Part shown: positions 1 to 8,951 of the stretch, piece by piece
Position numbering within the stretch: the first letter of the stretch is position 1
Layout: each line of letters starts with the position of its first letter
Source: Rhodomicrobium lacus
Lineage (GTDB): Bacteria > Pseudomonadota > Alphaproteobacteria > Rhizobiales > Rhodomicrobiaceae
Assembly: GCF_003992725.1 (NCBI RefSeq)
Contig: NZ_RZNF01000012.1
Coordinates: forward strand, 1,178,001 to 1,242,000
DNA length: 64,000 bases
Direction: 5' to 3'
Made by a program: the position numbers and the translations under genes
Notes under the pieces: generated by a model
Told to the model about the DNA's origin: nothing
Seen by the model: only the letters and a program-made list of their open reading frames with translations
Database searches by the model: none

Positions 1-588
1 GGTCGGAGGCGCTTTCCCGGCGGAGCTTGCCGGCTTGGCCGGTTCGGCCGCTTTCGAATTGGAGGCTTGCGGGTTCTCGACCACGGCGGCTGACGGAGCC
101 ACAGCATCCACGATGATCCCTTCAATGCGCCAGACGTTGCCTATTTTCAGGAACAGGAGGTCGTATTGGATCTGAAGCGGCTTGGTCGGGAAATCGCCGA
201 CGAGGCGAAGCTGGTTCTGCGGCGTGAGTTCGGGGTTCCTGGACAGATTAGGAGTGAGAACGAGCGCGGCGCTGAGGTTTACGCCGCGGTTCCGCAGGTT
301 GGAGAAGATCGCCGTGAGCTGGGCCTGATCGAAGCGCTCGCGGAATACCGGCGAACCGAGGTCGCGAAGCACGGAATAATTGCCTGTCTGGTTCGCGTGT
401 TGAAGCGCCGCGATGGTCGACTTGATGAGGATGACCACTTCGAGCGTATCGATCGTCATCTTGGGCTGCTCGGCCTTTACGGGCGGCTTTGCGGCGGGCG
501 CGGGGGCCTTGGTCTGCGCCGATGCGGCCGCGACAAAACCTGTGAGGCACGCAAGGCTCAGGCAGAGACGAAACAGGCTCACTCGCAT
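1..588 (-). CDS. Secreted protein of unknown function (partial, runs off left edge)
   Basis: This reading frame is open from an ATG at 588 to the left edge, so the C-terminus is missing; about 196 codons are visible. The N-terminus (MRVSLFRLCLSLACLTGFVAA..ASA-Q) is a clear Sec signal peptide. A Pro/Ala-rich stretch follows (PAPAAKPPVKAEQPK), then a globular region with LRDLGSPVFRERF and IQYDLLFLKIGNVWRIEGIIVD. That pattern resembles small periplasmic proteins with an NTF2-like fold, but I do not recognise a named family. The visible end is again Ala/Pro/Ser-rich. It lies downstream of the YadA-like gene on the same strand, but a strong terminator separates them, so it is probably its own transcription unit. 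Confidence 0.7.
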   Translation of the reverse strand, partial: MRVSLFRLCLSLACLTGFVAAASAQTKAPAPAAKPPVKAEQPKMTIDTLEVVILIKSTIAALQHANQTGNYSVLRDLGSPVFRERFDQAQLTAIFSNLRNRGVNLSAALVLTPNLSRNPELTPQNQLRLVGDFPTKPLQIQYDLLFLKIGNVWRIEGIIVDAVAPSAAVVENPQASNSKAAEPAKPASSAGKAPPT

Positions 589-605
589 GAGTTCCCTCAC
601 AAACA

Positions 606-636
606 TAAAAAGGTTGCCGCAACGCGCGGCAACCTT
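606..636 (-). terminator. Rho-independent terminator after the YadA-like gene
   Basis: A perfect 11-bp stem (AAGGTTGCCGC at 610-620, GCGGCAACCTT at 626-636) has a 5-nt loop. Read on the minus strand it is followed by TTTTT (606-610). It lies 28 nt beyond the stop of the YadA-like gene and just upstream of the next start at 588. Confidence 0.85.
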
Positions 637-663
637 AAACGGCTTTCGATCTTTGAAATCAAC

Positions 664-2421
664 CTACCAGGTGAATTGCACGCCCGCGCGACCGCCGACA
701 TTGCTGCGCTCGGTGCTGACGCCCACGCCGCCGGTCAGCGAAACGCGCTCGCCCGCGCCGAGAAGGTTGTTGCCGAGCACGCCCTGCAGGCCGACGCCGA
801 ACGCATTCGCGCCCTCGAAATTGCCCCAGTTCACGGACACGCCGAACTTTTCACCGGCGATGAGATCGGGCGTCTGGATCGCCAGCGCGATGGCAACGCC
901 GTCGCGCACGTCCTTGATGCGGTTGTTCAGGACCGCGTCGTTGTAATCGACGTAGGCCTTGTTGGCAGCGTCGGTGCCGACGACCGGCCCCGCGACGCCA
1001 TGGACGATGTTGTCGCCGAGGTCAACGTAGGTTCCGTTCGTGGCCGTGAACTTGCCATTCACATTCAATTGGCCATTGACGTTGGAAAACCCGTTGACGT
1101 TAGAGACGCCGTTCACGTTTGACACGCCGTTGACGTTCGCAAAGCCGTTGACGTTATCGATGCCATTAGTGTTCGAGACGCCGTTCACGTTCACGAAACC
1201 GTTGGTGTTCGAGGCGCCGTTCACCGTCAGAAGTCCGTTAACGCTGGAAACACCATTCACATTCGACCAACCGTTGGTGTTCGAAACGCCGTTGACGTTC
1301 GACAGGCCGTTCACATTCGCAACGCCGTTCACGTTGTCAAAGCCGTTCGTGTTCGAAACGCCGTTGACGTTCGACAGGCCATTCACATTCGCAACGCCGT
1401 TCACATTGTCAAAGCCGTTCGTGTTCGACACGCCGTTCACGTTCGACAGACCGTTCACGTTGGCGACGCCGTTCACGTTGCTGAGGCCGTTGGTGTTCGA
1501 AACGCCGTTGACGTTCGAAAGGCCGTTCACATTCGCAATGCCGTTCACATTGTCAAAGCCGTTCGTGTTCGACACGCCGTTCACGTTCGACAGACCGTTC
1601 ACGTTGGCGACGCCGTTCACGTTGCTGAGGCCGTTGGTGTTCGAAACGCCGTTGACGTTCGAAAGGCCGTTCACATTCGCAATGCCGTTCACGTTGTCAA
1701 AGCCGTTGGTGTTCGAAACGCCGTTGACGTTCGACAGGCCGTTCACATTCGCAACGCCGTTCACATTGTCAAAGCCGTTCGTGTTCGACACGCCGTTCAC
1801 GTTCGACAGACCGTTCACGTTGGCGACGCCGTTCACGTTGCTGAGGCCGTTGGTGTTCGAAACGCCGTTGACGTTCGAAAGGCCGTTCACATTCGCAATG
1901 CCGTTCACATTGTCAAAGCCGTTCGTGTTCGAGACGCCGTTCACGTTCGACAGACCGTTCACGTTGGCGACGCCGTTCACGTTGCTGAGGCCGTTGGTGT
2001 TCGAAACGCCGTTGACGTTCGAAAGGCCGTTCACATTCGCAATGCCGTTCACGTTGTCAAAGCCGTTCGTGTTCGACACGCCGTTGACGTTCGCGAGCCC
2101 TGTCGTCTGAGTGCCGCCGTCAAAAGTTGCAACATCGCCAACCTTCAAGGTGCCGGTGGTTGCGATGCCACTGCCTTTGATTGAGGTTGTCTCGACATTG
2201 CCGCCGCTTCCGCTGCTGAAGGTCAGGCCGGTAACCTTATCGGTACCACCACCGGAGAGCACATAAAGCTCTTCATTCGAGTTCGTTCCGACGGTACCAA
2301 CCGACCACGACGGCACGTTAACGCCATCCACCTTTACGCCATCCGCAAGCGCGGCACCGCTTAACAAAGCGGCCATGCTGACGCCAGCTACCAATGCGGT
2401 GAAACCACTTTTGTAAATCAT
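664..2421 (-). CDS. YadA-like surface protein with 58 tandem NVNG hexapeptides
   Basis: The protein has 585 residues. The start at 2421 is chosen because it follows GGGAGGGG and opens a classic signal peptide (MIYKSGFTALVAG..GAALA-DG). After about 75 ordinary residues come 58 consecutive hexapeptides of the type N-[VT]-N-G-x-[SAD]. The C-terminal ~110 residues (from YVDLGDNIVHGVAGP) include NKAYVDYND, a short neck-like helix (LNNRIKDVRDGVAIALAI) and Gly-rich beta-strands ending in FTW. This resembles a YadA-type membrane anchor. I infer an outer-membrane trimeric autotransporter-like protein whose passenger is a repeat stalk or beta-solenoid with Asn ladders. The repeats replace the usual YadA head motifs, so the passenger structure is unknown. 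It is followed by a terminator and appears monocistronic. Confidence 0.8.
   Translation of the reverse strand: MIYKSGFTALVAGVSMAALLSGAALADGVKVDGVNVPSWSVGTVGTNSNEELYVLSGGGTDKVTGLTFSSGSGGNVETTSIKGSGIATTGTLKVGDVATFDGGTQTTGLANVNGVSNTNGFDNVNGIANVNGLSNVNGVSNTNGLSNVNGVANVNGLSNVNGVSNTNGFDNVNGIANVNGLSNVNGVSNTNGLSNVNGVANVNGLSNVNGVSNTNGFDNVNGVANVNGLSNVNGVSNTNGFDNVNGIANVNGLSNVNGVSNTNGLSNVNGVANVNGLSNVNGVSNTNGFDNVNGIANVNGLSNVNGVSNTNGLSNVNGVANVNGLSNVNGVSNTNGFDNVNGVANVNGLSNVNGVSNTNGFDNVNGVANVNGLSNVNGVSNTNGWSNVNGVSSVNGLLTVNGASNTNGFVNVNGVSNTNGIDNVNGFANVNGVSNVNGVSNVNGFSNVNGQLNVNGKFTATNGTYVDLGDNIVHGVAGPVVGTDAANKAYVDYNDAVLNNRIKDVRDGVAIALAIQTPDLIAGEKFGVSVNWGNFEGANAFGVGLQGVLGNNLLGAGERVSLTGGVGVSTERSNVGGRAGVQFTW
1048..2091 (-). 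repeat. 58 x 18-bp in-frame tandem repeat with 72-bp and ~360-bp higher-order structure
   Basis: The block is 1044 bp, exactly 58 x 18. Each unit encodes N(V/T)NGxx. Units group into tetrads (72 bp) of the order VS, FD or LS, IA or VA, LS. The order of the first five tetrads equals that of tetrads six to ten, and the DNA around 1381-1740 is nearly identical to that around 1741-2100, at an offset of 360 bp. Degenerate units (NTNGWS, SVNGLL, TVNGAS and others) lie at the C-terminal end. Confidence 0.92.
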
Positions 2422-2717
2422 TGGGATGCCCCTCCCTGAAAAAACTCGAGAATATGGATGTCGACTCGAAACGTCCCAATCCAACCCAGAGACGACCTTG
2501 CGAAATAAGTCAGCCTTACGCAAGGTCGACAAAACGCCTTGCGATTGAATCAGTCATCATGATGCAATGCCGCAACATCCCTTCGGGTGAGGCGCGAACC
2601 CGGATCGCCGCCATTGCGATCTCGTCATTTGAACCGGACGCGCCGCGTTCTGTATGATCGGGCGATTCGCGCCGGCCCCTTCCCGCGCCGGCCCCCATCA
2701 GCGGAAGAGCGAGACAC

Positions 2718-5051
2718 ATGAAGTCCATCGAACAGCGGATTGCGGAAGAACTTGGCGTGCGCCCGGCGCAGGTGCAGGCGGCGGTCGATCTCCTCGACGG
2801 CGGCTCGACGGTGCCGTTCATCGCGCGCTACCGCAAGGAAGCGACCGGCATGCTCGACGACGCGCAACTCCGCACGCTGGAAGAACGGCTGCGCTATCTG
2901 CGCGAGATGGAAGACCGCCGCAAGGCCATCCTCGACAGCGTCCGGGAGCAGGGCAAGCTCGACGATGCGCTCGAAGCGCAGATCATGGCGGCAGATTCGA
3001 AGGCGCGGCTCGAAGACATCTACCTGCCTTACAAGCCGAAGCGACGCACCAAGGCCCAGATCGCGAAGGAGGCGGGGCTTGAGCCTTTGGCCGACGCGCT
3101 GCTGACCGATCCATCGAAGCTGCCGGACGCCATCGCGGCCACGTTCGTCAACGCCGAGAAAGGCGTGGCGGACGTGGCTGCGGCACTCGACGGCGCGCGC
3201 GCGATCCTCGTGGAGCGCTTCGCGGAAGACGCGGACCTGATCGGCGGCCTGCGCGAAGAGATGTGGGGGCGCGGACGCCTCGCAGCCAAGGCGAAGGACG
3301 ACAAGAAGGACACGCCCGAAGCCGCGAAGTTCGCGGATTACTTCGACAAGGCCGAGCCGCTCGCCAAGATGCCGTCGCATCGCATCCTCGCGATGTTCCG
3401 CGGCGAGAAGGAAGGCTTCCTCGAACTGAATTTCGAGCCGGAAGATCCGGCGCAGGCCGCGCCCTCCGGCCCGTCGCTCTACGAGGCGCGCATCGCGCGA
3501 CGCTTCAACATCGCCGACAAGGGGCGCCCCGCCGACAAGTGGCTTAACGACACGGTGCGCTGGGCGTGGCGCACGCGCATTCAGGGCCATCTGTCCGTGG
3601 ATCTTCGCATGCGGCTCTGGCAGGCGGCGGAGGACGAGGCGGTGAAGGTGTTCGCCGGAAATCTGCGCGACCTGCTTCTCGCCGCGCCCGCCGGAACGCG
3701 CGCCACAATGGGCCTCGATCCGGGATTTCGCACGGGCGTGAAGGTGGCCGTCGTGGATTCGACCGGCAAGGTTGCCGCGACGGCCACGATCTATCCGCAC
3801 GAGCCGAAACGGCAATGGACGGAGTCGCTCGCGATCCTCGGCCGCCTCTGCAAGGAGCACAAGGTCGACCTGATCGCCATCGGCAACGGCACCGCCTCGC
3901 GCGAGACGGACAAGCTCGCGGGCGAACTCGTGGCGCTCGCGCCCGAACTGAAGCTCACCAAGGTGATGGTGTCGGAGGCGGGCGCGTCCGTCTATTCCGC
4001 CAGCGCCTATGCGAGCGCGGAATTGCCCGACCTCGATGTGTCGCTTCGCGGCGCCGTGTCCATCGCGCGCCGCCTGCAGGACCCCCTTGCCGAACTCGTG
4101 AAAATCGACCCGAAGTCCATCGGCGTCGGCCAGTATCAGCACGACCTGTCGGAAACGAAGCTGTCGCGCTCGCTCGACGCTGTGGTGGAAGACTGCGTGA
4201 ACGGCGTGGGCGTGGATCTCAACACGGCGTCGGTGCCGCTTCTCGCGCGCGTGTCGGGCATCAGCGAGAGCCTTGCGAAGAACATCGTTGCTTATCGCGA
4301 TCAGAAGGGCGCGTTCAAGCGCCGCGCCGAGCTTCAGGAGGTGCCGCGCCTTGGCCCGAAAGCGTTCGAGCAGGCGGCGGGCTTCCTGCGCATTCCGAAT
4401 GGCGACGACCCGCTGGACGCGTCGTCCGTACACCCTGAATCCTATCCGGTGGTGCGCAAGATCGTGTCGGTGGCGAAGGTGGACATCAAGACGCTCATCG
4501 GCAACGCGCCGGTGCTGCGCGGACTTCAGCCGAAGCAGTTCGCGGATGAGAAATTCGGCCTGCCGACCGTGACCGACATCCTTCGCGAGCTTGAGAAGCC
4601 CGGCCGCGACCCGCGCCCCGCCTTCAAGACCGCGACCTTCCAGGAAGGCGTGGAGAAAATCTCCGACCTGAAGCCCGGAATGGTGCTTGAAGGCGTGGTG
4701 ACGAATGTGGCCGCGTTCGGCGCATTCATCGACATCGGCGTGCATCAGGACGGGCTGGCGCATGTCTCCGCGCTGTCGAAGACCTTCGTGAAAGACCCGC
4801 GCGACGTGGTGAAGCCGGGCGACGTCGTGCGCGTGAAGGTGCTGGAGGTGGATGCGCCGAGGAAGCGCATTTCTCTGACGCTGCGCCTCGACGATCCGAT
4901 CGGCGCCGAGACCGCGCGCCCGCAGGGCGGCGGGCAGCGCCCCCCCGCGCCGAAGAAGATGACCGCCGCGCCGAAGGGCGGGCGGCCAGAAGCGGGCGGC
5001 GGCGCGTTCGCGGATGCCTTCCGCAAGGCCGGACTTGCCGGGCGGAAGTAG
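2718..5051 (+). CDS. tex: Tex family S1 RNA-binding transcription accessory protein
   Basis: The 777-residue protein matches the usual length of Tex (about 770-780). Order of domains: N-terminal helical Tex_N ([22 protein letters not shown], then [14 protein letters not shown]), a YqgF/RNase H-like domain starting at [19 protein letters not shown] (about residue 332), helix-hairpin-helix segments ([44 protein letters not shown], about 500-560), and an S1 domain ([21 protein letters not shown] ... [10 protein letters not shown], about 655-725). A basic Pro/Gly-rich tail follows. Tex binds nucleic acids and influences transcription and stress tolerance; its molecular role is not fully settled. 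It appears monocistronic. Confidence 0.96.
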   Translation: MKSIEQRIAEELGVRPAQVQAAVDLLDGGSTVPFIARYRKEATGMLDDAQLRTLEERLRYLREMEDRRKAILDSVREQGKLDDALEAQIMAADSKARLEDIYLPYKPKRRTKAQIAKEAGLEPLADALLTDPSKLPDAIAATFVNAEKGVADVAAALDGARAILVERFAEDADLIGGLREEMWGRGRLAAKAKDDKKDTPEAAKFADYFDKAEPLAKMPSHRILAMFRGEKEGFLELNFEPEDPAQAAPSGPSLYEARIARRFNIADKGRPADKWLNDTVRWAWRTRIQGHLSVDLRMRLWQAAEDEAVKVFAGNLRDLLLAAPAGTRATMGLDPGFRTGVKVAVVDSTGKVAATATIYPHEPKRQWTESLAILGRLCKEHKVDLIAIGNGTASRETDKLAGELVALAPELKLTKVMVSEAGASVYSASAYASAELPDLDVSLRGAVSIARRLQDPLAELVKIDPKSIGVGQYQHDLSETKLSRSLDAVVEDCVNGVGVDLNTASVPLLARVSGISESLAKNIVAYRDQKGAFKRRAELQEVPRLGPKAFEQAAGFLRIPNGDDPLDASSVHPESYPVVRKIVSVAKVDIKTLIGNAPVLRGLQPKQFADEKFGLPTVTDILRELEKPGRDPRPAFKTATFQEGVEKISDLKPGMVLEGVVTNVAAFGAFIDIGVHQDGLAHVSALSKTFVKDPRDVVKPGDVVRVKVLEVDAPRKRISLTLRLDDPIGAETARPQGGGQRPPAPKKMTAAPKGGRPEAGGGAFADAFRKAGLAGRK

Positions 5052-5156
5052 CGAATTCCGGCGTCATCGCGACGGATCGAAGACTGGTCCGGGCGGTGAC
5101 GCCAACGAAAGGCCCGACGCCACAATCGGCCTCGATCGAGCCCCCTTGGCGGGAAA

Positions 5157-6161
5157 TCAAGTCTGGCAGGCGCGCCTTGTTTGCGACCGGCGATACTGTC
5201 TCAACGAAACGGCCGACAAGCCGGGTGCCTGATCCCGCTGTATCGCCACTTTCCAGGACGTATTTCCCCTGATCTCCTCGCATGGCAAAAGGTACTTCTG
5301 CCAGTCGGACGCGTGCTTTTTTTGATAGAACCCGGTTGGCGTCGGGCAAGTGAGTATCTTTTCGCCGGTGCACAATTCTTTCACCAGCGCGCTCGGGGCG
5401 CCGACATCGATTGCGATCTCAAGCTGGGCGCGCATCCGATCCCGGCTGTTGATCCACGCGACGGTGACCTGACCCGTTTCGTCGACCAGCATCAGGCCCG
5501 GCGGCGATGGCAGGAGATAATGCTCGACCGCACCGATGCGCTCGGCGAACTTGCGGTACCAGTTCGCAATTGCCGGATCGTCGAGAAACGCCGTGTCCTC
5601 AAGCTTTGCGATAGGGTCCAGCGGCGCGGTGATGTCCTTGAAGTAGCGATGCTGAAGCTCTCCGATGATACGCCTCAGCTTCTCGGGCAGGTCTGGGTCT
5701 TGCTTGACCAAAAACAAGTTGATCAAGCCTTCGTTGAAGGCGGCGACCGCCGTCGAATCCCCGGTCTTGCCGGTAAGCAGCACCTTCTTGACCGGCAGGT
5801 GCTTGATCTTCCGGAGAAGTTCGACGCCTGTCATGCTCGGCATGGCAAAATCGACCACCACAACGGAAACACGTGAAAAGCGTGCGGGATCTCGGGCCAT
5901 TGCGGCGATGCGCGACGCGGGCAGGCGAATGACGGGATCGGCAATCTCCCCTTCGTCGACAGGGGCACGATTGGCTTCTTCGATCGTCAAGCCCGTCCGC
6001 TCCGCATCCTTCAGGAGGCGTTCGATGGCTTGCTCCAGACGATGCTCGGTTGCACACAACGTAACATCGGCATAATTGTAGTCGAAGCTGTCGAGATAGA
6101 GCCGATCATCATCGATGACCAGGCATGTCGTCGGGTGGTAGAGCGGCAGCAAGGTGCTCAT
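5157..6161 (-). CDS. LqsR-like response regulator of an alpha-hydroxyketone quorum-sensing locus
   Basis: The 334-residue protein has an N-terminal receiver-like domain: acidic pocket D17-D19 in CLVIDDDR, phospho-acceptor D104 in VVVDFAMPSMTGVELL, T130 and K132 in VLLTGK. The distance from the acidic pocket to the phospho-Asp is unusually long, so about 45 extra residues are inserted after the first beta-alpha unit. The C-terminal half (about 170-334) has no HTH or other DNA-binding motif that I can see. It diverges from the sensor kinase gene next door, which lies beside a CqsA/LqsA synthase gene. In Legionella the equivalent components are LqsA, LqsS and the unusual regulator LqsR. Assignment to LqsR is inferred from context and architecture, not alignment. 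Confidence 0.75.
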   Translation of the reverse strand: MSTLLPLYHPTTCLVIDDDRLYLDSFDYNYADVTLCATEHRLEQAIERLLKDAERTGLTIEEANRAPVDEGEIADPVIRLPASRIAAMARDPARFSRVSVVVVDFAMPSMTGVELLRKIKHLPVKKVLLTGKTGDSTAVAAFNEGLINLFLVKQDPDLPEKLRRIIGELQHRYFKDITAPLDPIAKLEDTAFLDDPAIANWYRKFAERIGAVEHYLLPSPPGLMLVDETGQVTVAWINSRDRMRAQLEIAIDVGAPSALVKELCTGEKILTCPTPTGFYQKKHASDWQKYLLPCEEIRGNTSWKVAIQRDQAPGLSAVSLRQYRRSQTRRACQT

Positions 6162-6204
6162 GAGTCCGGTCCTGATCCTGATGCCACGGCGCTCGCAATG
6201 TATT

Positions 6205-6233
6205 TTGCGCTGCTTGGAATAGGTCTTTATAAT
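6205..6233 (+). promoter_or_regulatory. Putative sigma-70-type promoter of the sensor kinase gene
   Basis: TTGCGC (6205-6210), a 17-nt spacer and a perfect TATAAT (6228-6233) lie in the divergent gap between the regulator (start 6161) and the kinase. The predicted RNA start near 6240 leaves room for the ATG at 6286 but almost none for the GTG at 6250. Confidence 0.4.
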
Positions 6234-6285
6234 TTCCGCTCGCTATATCGTGCAAGTGAAAGTTCATGCGGTGCGACCTGATATT

Positions 6286-7698
6286 ATGATTAAACGCCTG
6301 AGGGGGCGGGCATTGCTCGTCAAATTGCGCTACCTTGTGCGCCGTCTCCGTGTCGCGTATGTCGAGCATCATGCTGTCGCAGCGTACAAATTGCCCGCCA
6401 CCGGGTTGCTCGGTGCTATTGCCTTCCCTTTTTATTATTTTATGTGGACGTATGTTTTTCCTCAACCTTACGAGAGCTTGCCGTTGAGGGCAGCAGGGGT
6501 GGCGCTTTGCATACCAATGGCTCTCCGGAGCTATTGGCCGCATCGCTTTATATCATATTACCTCGCCTATTGTTATTGGGCAATATTATTGGCGGGACCT
6601 GCATTCTTCACGCTGATGTTGCTCTTGAACGGCGTCAACAGCGTCTGGTTGATGTCGTACACCGCGATAATCGTATTCACGTTTTTGCTTTACGATCTTG
6701 CCAACGGTGTCTTTGTCTCCATTGTAGGCGCGCTGATCGGGCTGATCGGCTACTGGCTAATGTCAGGAGGAACTGAAGTCCCCACCGAATATCTGCTCGT
6801 CCTGCCTGTTTACGGCTTCATCCTGAGCGCGGTGGTCTTCCTCTCTCACAATGAACGAGTCATCTCTCGTGACAAGCTCATAGCGGCACGCGCTCTTGCG
6901 AGCAGCATCGCGCATGAAATGCGCACGCCACTTCTCGGCATCCGGCTCGACGCAAACAAGACCAGCGACCACCTCGGGCGGCTGAGCGCGGTCAATCAAT
7001 GGGCGAAAGAGCGCGGCTGCGACGACAGCCTGAGTGATCGCGAGATCGCTGCACTGAGCGGCGCTCTGCAACGCATCGATAAACACGCCGTCGCCGCAAA
7101 CCTTGTCATCGATATGCTTCTCACGAACCTGAAGGATGAAAGCTATTCACAAGAACGCATGAAATTCTACGCCGTCGCCAGCACCATCGACGAGGCGATC
7201 AACCGCTTTCAGTTCCGTCCCGGGGAACGCGAAATGATCAATATCAGCATCTGCGACAATTTCACGTATCGCGGTGTCGAGGTGCTGATGGTCCACGTCA
7301 TCATCAACCTCATCAAGAATGCGCTCCGCGAGATCGCGTCAACAGGTGAAGGACAGATCTTCATAGAAACAAAAACGACGCCTGCCGGTCATCTGCTTTC
7401 GATCAGCGACAACGGCCGCGGTCTCGACCCATCGATATTGCCTTATATCTTCGTACCGTTCGTGACCGGCCACGCTGAAACCGGCGGCACCGGCATCGGC
7501 TTATCCTTCTGCCGCCGCGTCGTCGAAGGTTTCGACGGCAGCATCTTCTGTTTATCTGAGCCCGGCAAAGGCACCACCTTCGAAATCAGGCTTCCCATCG
7601 TCGAAGCAAAAGCACTGGACGCGGCATATGCCGCGTCCAGCTTGTCACGCTGCGGTCAGGCCGCGAGTGCGACGGAAGGACGGGCCCCGCGAGCCTGA
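6286..7698 (+). CDS. CqsS/LqsS-like membrane sensor histidine kinase
   Basis: The protein has 470 residues from the ATG at 6286 (a GTG at 6250 is possible). The first ~190 residues hold about six hydrophobic helices with no periplasmic domain, as in CqsS and LqsS, which sense alpha-hydroxyketones within the membrane. The H-box is SSIAHEMRTPL (H210). The ATPase domain shows N box NLIKNALREI, G1 ISDNGRGLDP, F box FVPF and G2 GGTGIGLSFC. There is no C-terminal receiver, so it is not a hybrid like Vibrio CqsS; the phosphate would go to a separate regulator, probably the divergent gene at 5157-6161. The 3' end overlaps the opposing synthase gene by 43 bp. Confidence 0.85.
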   Translation: MIKRLRGRALLVKLRYLVRRLRVAYVEHHAVAAYKLPATGLLGAIAFPFYYFMWTYVFPQPYESLPLRAAGVALCIPMALRSYWPHRFISYYLAYCYWAILLAGPAFFTLMLLLNGVNSVWLMSYTAIIVFTFLLYDLANGVFVSIVGALIGLIGYWLMSGGTEVPTEYLLVLPVYGFILSAVVFLSHNERVISRDKLIAARALASSIAHEMRTPLLGIRLDANKTSDHLGRLSAVNQWAKERGCDDSLSDREIAALSGALQRIDKHAVAANLVIDMLLTNLKDESYSQERMKFYAVASTIDEAINRFQFRPGEREMINISICDNFTYRGVEVLMVHVIINLIKNALREIASTGEGQIFIETKTTPAGHLLSISDNGRGLDPSILPYIFVPFVTGHAETGGTGIGLSFCRRVVEGFDGSIFCLSEPGKGTTFEIRLPIVEAKALDAAYAASSLSRCGQAASATEGRAPRA

Positions 7699-8915
7699 CG
7701 GCCCCGACGCCGTGTAGACGGCCACGATGCCAGCCCCACTTCATCCCTGATTTCCGCGCACACTTCCAATACGCGATCAAGCTCTCCTTGGGTGAGGCTG
7801 CAATTCACCGTGAAGCGGATGATGCAGCGCTTCGTGGGCGTGGCCGGCGGCAGGAAGATCGCACCGAAGACATCGCGCTTTTCCAAAGCATCGCGCAGCT
7901 TGACGGTCGGGAGGATCTCTCCCGCTTCAAGCGCTATGATCTGGGACTTCGACAGATCGACGTTGTAACCCAGGTCGTCGAGGCCCTGGATGAGGTAACG
8001 ATGATTGCTGTGAAGGAGACGCTGCCGCGAGGGTTCGTTGGCAAAAATGTCGAGGGCGGCATTATAGCCAGCCACCTCATGCGCCAGCACCTGGGTGCTG
8101 AAGATGACCGGTAGCGATTCGTAGCGCAGGAACTCGGCGTTGCGCTGCGAGCATATGACCAGGCCGCCGCGACTCGCCACGGCCTTGGACAAGCCAACAG
8201 TCCGAAAGTGAACGCGGTGGCTGAGACCGCGAGCCGCGACAAGACCGGCGCCGTCGGGTCCGTGCGTGCCGAAGGAATGCGTCTCGTCGACGATCAGCGC
8301 GCAGCCGCGCCGTTCGGCGACCTCGACGATGTCATCGAGCACGGCAATGTTGCCATCAATGCTGTAGAGAGCATCGATCGCGATGACGCCGGGGCCGACC
8401 TTTCTGATCAGGCGATCCAGATGCTCAGGATCGTTGTGGCGGAACGGCGTGGGCGTGGCCCCCGCGCTCTTCACCCCTTCCCAGAGCGACAAGTGCGCCT
8501 TGATGTCGAGATACACGGGCGTTTCCGGCCGGCAGATCGACTGGATCAGGCCGACATTGGCGCAATAGCCCGAATTCGCGAGAACCGCGGCTTCCGCCCC
8601 CATCAGCCGCGCCACGCGCTGTTCGAAGGCATTGAGACCGTCCGTTTCATGATGAACGAACGTTCGCGATACCGAGTCACCGTGACCGGCGGCTTGCAAG
8701 GCTCGGATTTCCGCCTCGATCACGCGGCGGTCGGAGGCGATGGACAGGTAGTCGTTGCTGCGCAGCTTGATCGCAGACCGCCCGGGGCTCATGCCCTTCA
8801 GCGGATGCACACCCTTCCAGGTCTCGCCGACCCGGTCTCGATAGTAGCATTCAACCCGATCGAACAAGAACTTGGGGTCCGACGGAAGCCGCGTTTGATG
8901 GAGATGAACCGTCAT
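7656..8915 (-). CDS. cqsA: Alpha-hydroxyketone autoinducer synthase (CqsA/LqsA family)
   Basis: The protein has 419 residues. It is a PLP-dependent alpha-oxoamine synthase that would join an acyl donor (acyl-CoA) to an amino acid and yield a CAI-1/LAI-1-type signal. Visible motifs: SNDYL (53-57); NSGYCANVGLIQSIC then YLDIKAHLSLWEG (about 114-147), highly characteristic of CqsA; IAIDALYSIDG; PLP-binding D210 and H213 in IVDETHSFGTHGPDGAG; Schiff-base lysine K244 in GLSKA. It differs from the true BioF of this window (28662-29795), which has [10 protein letters not shown] at the lysine. The ATG at 8915 is preceded by AAGGAA, which lies in one arm of a 10-bp inverted repeat. About 25 basic/Ala-rich residues extend the C-terminus and overlap the kinase gene. 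Confidence 0.9.
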   Translation of the reverse strand: MTVHLHQTRLPSDPKFLFDRVECYYRDRVGETWKGVHPLKGMSPGRSAIKLRSNDYLSIASDRRVIEAEIRALQAAGHGDSVSRTFVHHETDGLNAFEQRVARLMGAEAAVLANSGYCANVGLIQSICRPETPVYLDIKAHLSLWEGVKSAGATPTPFRHNDPEHLDRLIRKVGPGVIAIDALYSIDGNIAVLDDIVEVAERRGCALIVDETHSFGTHGPDGAGLVAARGLSHRVHFRTVGLSKAVASRGGLVICSQRNAEFLRYESLPVIFSTQVLAHEVAGYNAALDIFANEPSRQRLLHSNHRYLIQGLDDLGYNVDLSKSQIIALEAGEILPTVKLRDALEKRDVFGAIFLPPATPTKRCIIRFTVNCSLTQGELDRVLEVCAEIRDEVGLASWPSTRRRGRQARGARPSVALAA

Positions 8916-8920
8916 GTGTA

Positions 8921-8951
8921 TGTTCCTTGTAAGCGTTACAGACAAGGAACA
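8921..8951 (-). promoter_or_regulatory. 10-bp inverted repeat masking the cqsA ribosome-binding site
   Basis: TGTTCCTTGT (8921-8930) and ACAAGGAACA (8942-8951) are perfect reverse complements with an 11-nt spacer. In the cqsA mRNA the 3' arm contains the Shine-Dalgarno AAGGAA, 7 nt before the ATG. A second, overlapping dyad, TGTAA-GCG-TTACA (8928-8940), would compete with it. It could be an RNA switch at the start site or a DNA operator. Confidence 0.65.

Noticed and set aside
1048-2091. CRISPR-like array
   Set aside because: Units are contiguous 18-mers without spacers and in frame within a coding gene.
1040-2110. 356-codon plus-strand frame through the repeat block
   Set aside because: The 18-bp repeat has no stops on the opposite strand, so the antisense frame stays open by construction. 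It has no signal peptide or RBS; the minus-strand frame has both and a terminator.
2625-4763. 712-codon minus-strand frame opposite tex
   Set aside because: A shadow of GC-rich codon bias: Arg/His/Ala-rich product with no domain, fully covered by the clear Tex protein.
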